Assembly (NCBI RefSeq): GCF_008831285.2
Contig: NC_045138.2
Span: 26,135,934-26,199,933, forward strand
Reading direction: 5' to 3'
Length of the DNA stretch: 64,000 nucleotides
From: Nymphaea colorata
Taxonomy: Eukaryota; Streptophyta; Magnoliopsida; Nymphaeales; Nymphaeaceae
Within the stretch, counting starts at the first letter, position 1. Every line of letters begins with the position of its first letter. A program made the position numbers and the translations under genes. The notes beneath the pieces are model-generated. The model saw nothing but the letters and a program-made list of their open reading frames with translations, did no database searches and was not told where the DNA came from. Of this stretch, positions 11,001-21,798 are shown one piece after another.

Positions 11001-13193
11001 GCAGCAATGCAGTTGCTGGGGCAAGTTCCACAAGCTTCTTGATGGCCTCTGACGTCTTACCTTTTGCAACAACTTCCAGGTACTTTCCCCACAGCACAAA
11101 TGTTATCAGCATGGCACTTGTCTCAAAGTATGTTGGAGACCAGAATCCAGTGACTGCGCCATAAAGTAATGCGTATGCCGAGTAGAAATAAGAAGCTGAA
11201 GTACCAAGTGCAACTAACACATCCATGTTGGCCGTCCCACGACGTAAAGCTCTATAAGCAGCCTCATAAAAGCGTCTGCCGGTGATAAATTGAACAGGGG
11301 TAACCAATGCCCATTTCAACCAATCACTCATCAGAAAAGGGCCACAGCGTACAAGTAGTAACGAATATACAAGAGGTATGAGGGGGCATACAACCCCAAT
11401 AAGAAAAACTGGGACCTGTTAAGAATCAACAGAGGAATCAAGAATTTCACCTACCTTGGAAATGAAAAGATGAAAAGTAAACCGTATGCACGGAAATAAT
11501 AAAGGAAAAACCACGAATGCCAGCATATCACTCGATAACCTCAACAAAGCATGAAAGTTTGATACTCACACTGAGATACAAGCTGGAAAGAAAGAGCCGA
11601 AACAATTTTTTGGATTCTTCTACATCACCGGAGATGAATTTTGAGTATGGATTTCGCAGAAGTACACTGAATTTTCCATTGCTTCCTTTCTGGATGAAAT
11701 CGACTATGGATCTCAAGCCAGTGACCTGAGGATCAAATACAATTTCTAACTCTGAGATGGCTTTGTTGAAGTCAAATTGCCTCACTCCTTTCAAATCCCC
11801 AAGTAAACCTCCTAAGAGCTGTACATCCTTTTCACTATATACCCCAACTATTCCCAAAAAAATTCTGTCTTGTTCGCCGCTCTGAAGAAAAGAACCATCA
11901 AAGCCAGCATCTTCAATCGCCTGTACAATTTGGTCCTTGCTAATGACATTAGGATCATATTCAACTTCCCCTGATGATGTGGCTAAAGCGACAACCGCAT
12001 GCCTAACACCTGGTAGCTTCCTTAGTATGCCCTCAACAGAATTTACGCAGGCTGCACAAGTCATTCCTCCAATTCTGAACTGACCAATCAAGGAACCCTG
12101 CTGCTTTGGTCGTGCAGCTGGAGCCTCCATCAAAATTTCTGCATCAAATCCTGCGTCTTCAATGGCGACCTTGATATCTTCCTCCTGCATCAGATATACA
12201 GATTGTTCAGAGGAACCAAAAGGAAGTTATATAGATAAACGAAATTTACGACATTATACTGCGTTGGCAGCAGCACTGCGATTTGCCTACAGGCCTCACT
12301 CTTCGTCCGGTTTGCCCAATACCCAACAGCTCCTTCTCCTTCAAGGGAGATAGGAAACGATCATTTTACATCGACCTCAAACAAGAGGACGACTATAATT
12401 CATGGATAAGAAACCCCTTACTTCGTGACATTGGTACACAATAATCCAGGACGACAGCCATTCCGCGAGCTTAGTAAAGGCAAATATAGACCAGGAGGAT
12501 GATCTCAACATCACAATACGAGGCAACTTTTAATCCCATAAAGGCATTGCTCGACATTCAACCATTTTCTCAGCCACCTTTTTACCCATCGAGCTTGGAT
12601 TGAAAGAGTGCTATTCTCACTCGCTGAATTCCCATATCTCTAGCTACCCCGTTCTCAGAGACCTTATCCAATTGTTATGGGCCATCTTAATTCAAGCACA
12701 ATCACCCAAAAACCCCCATCAAACAATCCAATAAACCCAAGAACACCGCAACCCATCTCATCCAAGAACCCTCTCACTCGAACAAAAAAGGAACAAATGT
12801 AGACAGCTTAGGCAAAGAAGAAGGACAAGAAGAAGAGAAGGAGGAAGGAAAGAGGGACAGAAGGCGTGCCTTGAGGAGGGAGGGATCGAACAGCACGTCA
12901 GCTTTGTTCTGAAGGAGAGCGACGGAGGCACGGAGGACGCCGGGGAGGCCAGACAGCGCCTTCTCCACCGAATTGGAGCAGGCAGCGCAGGTCATTCCTG
13001 TGACCTTCACCTGCACCTTCCTGGCGCTGCTTCTTCCCTCCTCCTCCTCCTCCTCCCCACCAGACGAAGAAGAAGAAGAAGCAGGACAATCTCTTCGTCC
13101 TCCCTCCAAATCAAGCAGACGCACCTCCTCCAGCTCGTCCCAATCTTCGCCATGCCTCCCCGAAGGCAAGCTCGCCAGCTGCACGCGCTTCAT
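8099..13193 (-). CDS. RAN1: Copper-transporting P1B-ATPase, RAN1/HMA7 type (9 exons)
   Basis: This is an ATP-driven Cu(I) pump of the secretory pathway. In Arabidopsis, RAN1 supplies copper to ethylene receptors. Exons: 13193-12870, 12184-11570, 11415-10986, 10740-10415, 10067-10009, 9913-9571, 9459-9259, 9159-8902 and 8575-8099. They total 3033 bases or 1010 residues, close to the roughly 1000 of RAN1, and all joins keep phase. Two metal-binding domains carry GMTCAAC (Cys69/72 and Cys151/154). A third HMA-like fold lacks CxxC, as in RAN1. Also visible are TGES, the CPC membrane motif (621-623), phosphorylation site DKTGT (Asp665), HP (704-705), [13 protein letters not shown] (886-) and a C-terminal MAFSSVSVV helix. 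The tail [10 protein letters not shown] is typical of RAN1. The acidic, Ser-rich N terminus is long and variable. Intron 1 has a GC donor. No catalytic residue is missing. Confidence 0.97.
12185..12869 (-). other. GC–AG intron 1 of the copper ATPase
   Basis: The first exon ends in AAG at 12872-12870 and is followed by GCACGC instead of GT. The acceptor is CTGATGCAG before GAGGAAGAT. Joining here gives SLLK-EEDIK in phase, exactly where the family sequence continues. The nearest GT alternative (CT|GTCCCT) would shift the frame. Confidence 0.8.
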
Positions 13194-15159
13194 TCCTCCT
13201 CCTTGCTTGTCGATTCCTTCTTCTCTCTCACCCCTGCCTCCCTCTTTATTCTAAGCCTTGGCTTCGTTCCCGCAAGGGAGGAAGCAGATGATAGAGAAGA
13301 GCGCAGAGCAACGGAACCAACCAACAGACAGAGGAAGAAGAGAGGTTGCGTCTTGCGTGCGTGGCCTGCCTCCTCTTCCTCCCCCACCCAACTCTCATTA
13401 TTTCTTTTTCGTCCTTGTGTTTGGTGGGACCGATGGTCTCACCAAAATTTACAGTGAGCTTTTCTGCTTCCCTTTTTCTTTTCCCCTTTGTCCTTCTTGG
13501 TTGTTTTGACCTTCATGTTCTTCTTTCTTTCAAGCGCATGTTGGTCTACCCTTTTCCTTTTTAACAACTTTTTTTATAAAACAATTAAGCTTACTAATAA
13601 TATCATGAAATGATGTTGTTAATTTTTTCCTATTTTACAGCCATGTCTATGCAAACATGGATCAGATGTTGAATTCCTGGTCGTTAACGTGTTTGATATG
13701 ATACGATTCCAAGCAGGCAGTCTTTTGATTTTGAACGGCAGATGCGTTTGAAGTTTCTGACTTTGTTCATATCAAGGGAACGGTGGTTGCAATCTTCATC
13801 CTGTGGAAATTGCTGCACGTTTGAATGCTGCAAAGATTTCTCAAAGATGAAAAGCGTGGCAGCGTAAGCTCCTTAAATAAATTCTTGTCACAAGTAAATC
13901 CGTTCACGCATATGCAGTCCATGCATTTCTCTTTAACAAGTCTTTACCGTGGAAAATCTGTTCTTGCATTCAAACACGCCCCTTTTTAACTTAACATCAC
14001 AAAAATAATTTTTGTTATTGTTTCATGAATCTATTTATACTTTATATTGATGAGGCGTTGCCCTCAATTATTTTGGTCTCAACAAAGAGACAAATAGTCA
14101 CTACGAAAGCAAACACGACTCCCTTCTTTCGACATTTTATTAATCGATGAGCCAATTTTAGCATTGAATTGACAACAATTACCGAAGAAGAGGGCTTTAC
14201 AGTAAAACGGCGGCTTTCGTTCGTCTTAATCAATATATTTTATCATTTAAGGAAGTTAGACAGACTTCCCACCTCTTTTGAAGGAGACTTTGTGGGAAAG
14301 CGAAGAAAAGAGAAGGCGACCGATCGAGCCCATTTATGTTGGGGGTGCAACTTGGCTGAGGTCTCCCGCCGGAGCGACGGCGATGTCCTGCGACCCACTA
14401 GATCCCGACCGTCTATACTCCGAGATCTACGGCTGCCCGCGTTAACGGGGACGGTGAGGGCCGGACAGCCGCGTTCCCCGCCGTCCCGGTCACGGCGGGA
14501 GTTGGAGTGGGACGACTGACGAGTCCACCCTCACCGATCATCGATAATGACAGTCGAGCCCCTTTGTGCTCGTACTGCAGTACCGATGTACTGCATGGGG
14601 CGAGGGCAGAAGAGTCATTTCCTAGTCGGACGAGTTCCGATGACCTAATCGTCTTTCTCACTTTTCGTTTTTTAACTTAAAAGAAGGAATTTTCACTTTT
14701 CAGAGGCGGAAGAGCAGGCGTCAACGTTGAGGTCCGCAGCTGCTCGTGAGTGAATTAAAAAGATTTGGTCAGTTTTGATCGGCGAAGTACGATTGTGGAA
14801 TTTTCTCTTTTTCTTTTTTCTTTCAGAATTTATTACTTGCGAGACAAGTTACAATAAATTTTTCTTTTGCAGGCCGTTGTCTTCTTCAAAATTTAATTTT
14901 CAAAAAAAAAAACATCCTCTCAGAAATGACCTTTTGCCTTAATTTTAAATGGGTGGTCTTGAGCTCTAAAATTTATTTTTACTGCCAACTTATCGTCCAG
15001 GGGTCTCAACTGCAGCCACGAACATCATGGTATATAAACTTTTATAACACATGTTCATCCAAATTTGACAATCTTTTATCAAAGAAGTTTATATATTCAG
15101 CCATAAGAGGCAAAGCCTAAAAACCCGCCCAGCATGGACTTTCACACCCTCTTTTAGGT
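13194..15159. other. Upstream region of the copper ATPase, no other gene
   Basis: The first 250 bases are the probable 5' UTR and promoter of the ATPase, with pyrimidine-rich tracts on the plus strand. A GC-rich block at about 14340-14640 stands out from its AT-rich surroundings. It has no convincing reading frame and could be a promoter relic or a low-copy remnant. No TATA box was assigned. Confidence 0.4.
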
Positions 15160-15600
15160 GAATACAGGAGTCGGCCTCATTTTTTATCTACGATATGAGT
15201 TACTGAGTTCAACTCGTTAAAACTTTTTTAATGAATGAGTTCAAGTCGAGTCATTTGCTTAAGGAGTCGAACTCGAGTTCATGAGTCGACTCGTTCAAGT
15301 AATCAAGTTGAGTTCGAGCTCAACACGTAACTGCCCAGTCGAGCTCGAGCCTTAATCGAATTTGTCGACCATTAATCAAGTCAATATATTCAAACGAGTT
15401 TACGAGTTTTGTCGAACTCGAACTCAACACTGAATGTCAATTCTATTGAAACGAGTTTATCAAGCCTTAATCGAGTCGAGCTCGAGATGCTTCCGTCGAG
15501 CTATTCTTAAACTCGAGCCGAGTCAAGGTCGAGGTTTCATTAGTTGAACCAAGCTTGAACTGATTGACCTCAGGCTCGACTCGGCTCGTGTTCACCCCTA
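15160..15600. repeat. Degenerate TCGAGCTCGA-word repeat
   Basis: The words GAGTTCGA, GAGCTCGAG, CGAACTCGA and TCGAGTC recur over about 440 bases with no fixed period. The words are largely self-complementary, so both strands look alike. Non-coding cryptic simple repeats of this style are common in plant intergenic DNA. Confidence 0.5.
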
Positions 15601-16129
15601 ATCAAAGGTATAAATAGGAGTGAACATCAGGTCAGTACATGACATATACTTGGTACTGCCCCAACACGGGCCTGACCATGGGTACATAAACTCACTCCAA
15701 AATTAGGCACCTAGCCAGGCTGAACCTCGGGCCTAGGTTTCAAACAGTCAGGTTAAGACTAGCTTACGATTGCATGCGACAAGTCGGCCCCAGAGAGACT
15801 TTTTGTCTATACACATGAAAGTTGACCTCTTTTTTTCCAGTCAAACCCTGATTTGTGGTTTAATTTAATAAACCAATTAAATAATTTAATAAACCAATTA
15901 AAATGAGTAATATTGGATGAATGGGTGGGAAGGATTTGACTCATGCACCCTTCCCTCAACCACCACCCTCAAATTCCCCACAAAATTTACCTAACCCTTA
16001 CGTCAACACCTTCAAACGGTCCACTCTTGATCCTTTACTTCAAATTGGTGGCTAAGTCCTCCTTCTGTGTTCAAACGACTGTTTAGGGCTGACGTGGCAA
16101 AAGACTCATAATAAAATACATGGTTCATT

Positions 16130-16560
16130 TAATAAAAAAATAGTGTTTTAAGATTAGAGATGTCAATATATTCGATTTGAATCGAATATCTAATTGATCT
16201 GATTCAAAAAAATCAGATATGAAAAAAAAAAAATATCTATTAAGAAATCAGATCAGATTTATTAATAAATACCATTTGATCGGATTTGGATTTGAATGCG
16301 GATATACATAAATATTTGATTGGATTCAGATCGGATTCATGTTTAGACAAATATCTTGTATCTAATGCTACTGAATTTTGAAAAACGTCTAAATAAAAAT
16401 CAGATTCAGATTGTAAAGTTGGATTTCGGATATGACTTTTTTTTATTCAATTCGAATTTGAATATGAATATGTGAATATTCGAAAAAACAGATATGATTA
16501 AAGATATATCTGATCTGAACCTGATCCGTTGAACATCCTTAAGATCAGAGGGGAAGGATC
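16130..16560. repeat. Degenerate GATCTGAATC/GGATTCAGAT repeat
   Basis: AT-rich DNA with recurring GATC, GGATTTG, ATTCAGATC and GAATATG words in both orientations. Similar wording appears at about 29190-29400 and 51890-52330. It is non-coding and probably remnants of one dispersed repeat type. Confidence 0.4.
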
Positions 16561-17740
16561 CGATCTTAACATCCTTATAATTCCGAAACAATGGATTTAA
16601 GATCAGACCATCCCCCTGTATTTTTTCAATACAAAAAAAATAAAATAAAGATTTAAGTGTGTTCGTCCTTTCCGTTATTTTCTGGTCATTTTCGTTACAA
16701 TTAATCGTATGAAAAGACATAAATTATTCAAACTAGAACAAAGAATCGTGGGAATCAGAAGTAATTATTTAGATCTTTTGAAAATTAAAGTAATAAAGAA
16801 GGCACTTGGGAGATAGGATTTAAACTCTTTCATCATTTTTCTTTGGTTGTTTCTTTCATTGAGAAAATCAGATTATCAGAACTTAATATTACAGTAGTTT
16901 TGAATTTTCTTTAATCTTTTGCATCACTGATAGCTCATAGTTAAAACACTAAACCATAAATATTGGACCCTGCAATTTAATGTCAACGATTCTCATAAAC
17001 TAAATGTTAGGGTTTAAGGCTTAGAGATTGTGTTTTTGGGGTTCAAATACTATACTCAACGCAATAAACGTTCAATTTTTATTGATATCTAAATTTGGTT
17101 ACAAGTAGAAATTTAAATAGTTATTTTATTGTTCTATATTTGAATCTAGATCTAATTTTAAATCAAATTAAGAAACATCAAGGAATCGTCAAACAAATTG
17201 CTTTTGAGACAACTTGTTCTTATGATTGAGTATTTTTATATTCATAAGTACTCAATGAGAAGAGAGAGTCTCAATTGCATGACTCCACACAACATGAAGT
17301 TGTCAGTGTCTAGTTTTGTTGTATCTGCTCACATGCACATGCATCCAACAACAAAAATATTGCTGGAAATAAGCTTTTTTATATGGAAAACTATAGACTG
17401 CAAAAGAATAATTAGAAAGAGATTAAACAACATCTTAGCTATGTACATTAAAAAAAAACTATAAAATGTAAAAGAAAAATAAGAAAAAGATTAAACAATA
17501 TCTTATCTATGTACATCTAAAACATTATATTCTAAAAAACATTGTATTTGTGGGAGGAGATATTGTGGCTTATTGTCTGGTAAATTATGCATATCATCCA
17601 TGTGATCTCTATATTAGAGGCCAGCTTGTGAAAAAGGAAAAAAAAAACAGGAGGTTTTGGATATATATTAGGTAGGGTCCTAGATTGAGATTCCATCTAT
17701 CCCAGTGCTCCATTGGACCCACTTTTGTCTCTTGGGTACA

Positions 17741-17915
17741 GCGGCGGAGTCACATATGGACAGGTCGGGGTAGTTGCCCGCACTAGCCCCACGGGAACTT
17801 TATATCTTTATATTAGTAACTTAAAAGATTTGCTCATTTATATATAATGGCGCCCCGTGAGGTCTGATCGTATTTTCATCGGTGCCCTTCAGCTCAAAAT
17901 TCCGGTCCGCGACTC
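17741..17915. repeat. Dispersed repeat, GGCGGAGTCA end family
   Basis: Starts GCGGCGGAGTCAC and ends near ATTCCGGTCCGC. It shares the internal phrase GTTGCCCGCACTAGCC with the copies at 30298 and 53205. Non-coding. Confidence 0.45.
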
Positions 17916-18180
17916 TTTAGGTGATGCCGGTCAAGTTCTTTTTTTCCTTTCTTTTCTTTTCTTTCAAACATGTAGTGGTGGAAGAGGAGTGGCCATTTTT
18001 CTCATTGGATAGCTACTAGGCAGCCAACTGCAACCCACCTTAAAAGCAAAGTCTACAACTACCTTAAATGCTTTGAGAAGAATTTGCTTTTGCACCAAAG
18101 CCTGCTTCCCCCACCTAACTTTTCCATGGTCTCACTACACCACTTTTATATGCTTTTCTTGCCGGTTCATGTGGTTCTTG

Positions 18181-18615
18181 TCGATCAGATCCACCGCGTA
18201 ACGTATCTGTCACTGCCCAAATCGAACGAGGGTGTGTTTGATAGTCTCGGACCTGACTTGAAATCCCAATAGACCCCAAAAAAGTTTCTTGTCGATCAGA
18301 TCCACGTAACGTATCTATCACCACCCAAATCGAACGAGGGTGTGTTTGATAGTCTCGGACCTGACTTGAAATCCCAATAGACCCCAAAAAAGTTTCTTGT
18401 CGATCAGATCCACGTAACGTATCTGTCACCGCCCAAATCGAACGAGGGTGTGTTTGATAGTCTCGGACCTGACTTGAAATCCCAATAGACCCCAAAAAAG
18501 TTTCTTGTCGATCAGATCCACGTAACGTATCTGTCACTGCCCAAACCGAACAAGGGTGTGTTTGATAGTCTCGGACCTCATTTGAAACCCCTTTTGCGAT
18601 TGACCCCAAAAAAGT
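18181..18615. repeat. 108-bp tandem repeat, four copies
   Basis: Copies start with TCGATCAGATCCAC at 18181, 18292, 18400 and 18508. The first copy has three extra bases (111) and the two middle copies are 108. Copies differ by only a few bases until the last one, which diverges after CGGACCT. Because 108 and 111 are multiples of three, one minus-strand frame stays open across all copies (18636-18115) and would encode a repeated 36-residue block. There is no known motif, splice site or start context to support a protein, so I call it a repeat. Confidence 0.85.
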
Positions 18616-18781
18616 AAACATGTCAGATTTCATCACTTTATAAAAATAAGGTCCGCTGGGGGAGGGGGGTCGGATCTCAAATCCTCGGATCTGTTATCCT
18701 CAGATCATCTTGGATCTTAGGAAATAAACAACCCCCTTGGGGAATCCTGGGGCCTTGTTTGATTTGGAGATCTATTATGTT

Positions 18782-21060
18782 GTCGGATATCATGATTGAA
18801 AACATAATTTTGGATCTTGACTTGGATATGAATCTGTCAAATTCCTGTTTGGGATCATGTTCTTGAGGTTCAAGAATCAGCAGGTTTGAGGATGCTGGAT
18901 CTATGGGGTTTGGTTGGGTTTGGTAATTTGGTGGGTATAACGTAAAGACCGGATGGAAGATGGTACACTATGTAACGTAAGGATTAGATGAAACATTTCA
19001 TGTATATTTGGCTTGAAAAAATCTTGTACACATGCAATTTAGTTAAGACTTTGCAGTCTAAGTAGTTCTGACCTCATTCGATGGCGTGGAGATAATCAAT
19101 CTGGTCAAGAACTTGCGAACCAACTTTCTTATATATTTAAAACACAAGAACAATGCTTCCTTTATGAAACTTGATTTTTTAAGAGATTGAATTTTTTGAT
19201 GTCCCAAGAAGACAATGATAAATATGAGAGAGCTTAGGAATGAAATTTATTGCTTTTTGAATGAAGGAAAGAAATCGCAACTAAAAGTCAGATCTAGCGT
19301 CTAAGTCAAGTTATTGATTGCGTTGCCAAAGCAAGTAATTATGTGAAAGGAATGCATGATAGAAGTTGGATGTCAATATAGTATGTGGTACAACTGTAGT
19401 ACTAGTTTGTATATATATATATATGGAGGGTGCAAGCCATGATTTTTTCAGAACTATAGTTTCGAAATTTTAACAGAAATCGAAACATAATTTTCAAAAC
19501 TTTTATATGTGAGAATTTTTAAAAACTGCATTTCATTTTTTTTTAATTTTAAAGGTAGACCAACCTGGCCCTGTCATGTGGTTGCAGCATGTAAACATGT
19601 AAAACATTTTGGATATGGTTCAGTCCAGCTTTAATTGGATTGGACTCGATCCAATGTGATGTAATCGGATTTGGATCTAGACTCAACTTCGGATCCTTTT
19701 TGTCTAAAACTGTATGTGGTTCTCATTAGTATGAGATCTGATCTTGGCATAAGGTTTCATGTGTACTAAGCCTCTTCATACCTTTCATTTAAAAATTGAA
19801 GGCCCTTTTTTAAGGGGTCGTTTGGCAGCATAAGCGCTCTGTGGGTGTTCCATGAACCTGACCTAAAAATAGAGGTAGATTCATAGAACATTCTGCAACA
19901 AAAGGTCAGGTGCAAATTGGCGAGATTGGGACTCAATTACAAGCTTCTATTTTAATACAATTCACAAATCGATCCTTTCGCCTCGGGGTCTAGTAGAATA
20001 AAAATAATGTATCTTCAATTTGGTGCCAAGGCCCACTCCATTGACCAAAGAAACGCTGTGTGTATGAAGAGAGTTCTTTCAATATAGTTGTCAATGTACT
20101 TCAATTAGTACACAAATAGTTTTAGTACAAGTGCTCTCAAATTAGAAGTGACTTGCTCTGAGTTAGTTCTCCACCTGTCTAAGTAGTCATCCATTAAAGC
20201 AAATCTCAAAAGGATTTGCATGAAAGCAATGGATCAACTTTATCTGTCCTGCTAAATAGTATCTAAGAGAGAATAAAAACTAGTTAGTTGAATTTGGAGT
20301 TCTTATTTAATGCGGATTTCAAATTTTAATTTCGTCATTTGTAGCATAGCTCAAAAAAGCAGGCTAGGCGCATGATGCAGCAGTTCGATCCCAGGGCCCT
20401 TTGCTCTGGTACTAAAAAAAGGGGTGCTATGTGCAAGCTGAAGTATACGGCGATCTCAACATCTAGTACCAATGCAGTTCTGGACCCTAATGGCAAGGAA
20501 AAAGAAGAGAAGGCAGTGTGATAATCCTTTAGCTGACTTATAAAAATGAAGATAGGTCTCTATATGCAACTTGAAGTATGTGGGGATCTCACCGTCTGGT
20601 ACCAACACAGCTCTAAACTCTGAGGTCACTAGGAAAGAGAAGAGAAAAGGGAGAATATTTCAGATCTCGTTTGGGCAGTGGAATAACTCTCTACTCACCC
20701 CAAATCTTAAGTTGGTCACACTTTGAAGTCATTGTTAAGAGTAAAATGGGTTCGCCACATGCTTGAAACCGAATGAATTTTTTATTGTGAATTAAAAATA
20801 TAAAAATTATCGAGTAATATAAAATTTGTTTTGTATTGCCTCTCTCCATGTTAGAGAATATTATCTTTCTTTGAACAAATAGTGAGAATATAAAATTTAT
20901 CCAGTGCACATACACAAACAAAGAGAGAGAGAGAGAGAGAGTGACAGAGATTTTTAAGGGGTAAACTTAAAAATATCATTCAGTTAGGAGATCTCTGAAA
21001 GGTAGAATGTCAACAATAAGTGCTTGTTTGCTCATCAAGGAGCCTAAGCATCGGTAAATT
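18782..21060. repeat. Tandem segmental duplication, copy A
   Basis: This copy starts at GTCGGATATCATGATTG and matches the next segment (21061-23605) in the same order and orientation. Matching points include the phrase AATCAGCAGGTTTGAGGATG (18877 and 21133), GATGTAATCGGATTTGGATC (19658) and GGATCAACTTTATCTGTCCT (20230). It has its own insertions: about 180 bases near 19420-19600 and about 350 bases near 20340-20690. No gene is recognisable in either copy. Confidence 0.75.
20340..20690 (+). mobile_element. SINE-like insertion inside duplication copy A
   Basis: This block is present in copy A but missing at the matching place in copy B (near 22700-22740). It starts TAGCATAGCTCA, resembling a tRNA box A, and has CAGTTCGATCCC about 35 bases on, close to the box B consensus. 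Inside it a ~130-base spaced phrase is doubled (20428-20518 and 20560-20650, TGCAAGCTGAAGTAT / TGCAACTTGAAGTAT). A tRNA-derived SINE is the likely origin, possibly with a second insertion. Confidence 0.45.
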
Positions 21061-21744
21061 GTCGGACATCATGATTGAAAACATAATGTGGTCCTTGACT
21101 TGATGTTTGGATCCAGATCTTCAGGTTCAAGAATCAGCAGGTTTGAGGATGCTGGATATATATATATATATATATACACGGGCTTGTAGGGTTTGGTCCC
21201 TGTCTTTGAGGTTTGGTTGGGTTTGCTAGAGGTGGGTACAACGTCAAGACCACATGGAAGATGGTACAGTATGTAACGTAAAGATTAGATGAAACATTTC
21301 ATGTATATTTGCTAAAAAGAACTTGTATACAAGAAATTTAGTTGAGACTTTGCACTCTTAAGTGGTTCTGACCTGATTTGTTGGCGTAGAGATAGCCAAT
21401 ATGGTCAAGAACTTGCGAACCAACTTTCTTATATAGTTAAAACACAAGAAAAATGCTTCTTTCAGCTTATGAAACTTCATTCTTTAAGAAATTGAATTTT
21501 GGGTAACCGAAAGAGACATTGATAAATGTGGGAGAGCATAGGAATGAAATTTGTTGCTTTCTGAATCAAGGGAAGAAATGATAACAAAAAGTTAGCCTGC
21601 TCTAGTAGCGTCTGCGTCAAGCTCTTGAATGCGTTGCGATGAGTAATTATGTAAAAGGAATGCATGATGGAAGTTCGATGCGAATAGCTACTTTCTTTAA
21701 AACGATAGTACGAGTTTAGTACCAACTTTAGTACGAGTCTAAGA

Positions 21745-21798
<54 letters not shown>

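Noticed and set aside
18181-18615. CRISPR-like array
   Set aside because: The copies abut directly with no unique spacers and the unit is 108 bp, in a plant nuclear setting.
18115-18636. 173-codon minus-strand open frame over the tandem repeat
   Set aside because: It exists only because a stop-free unit with length divisible by three is repeated. There is no known domain, no initiation context of note and no exon signals, so it is listed as a repeat.
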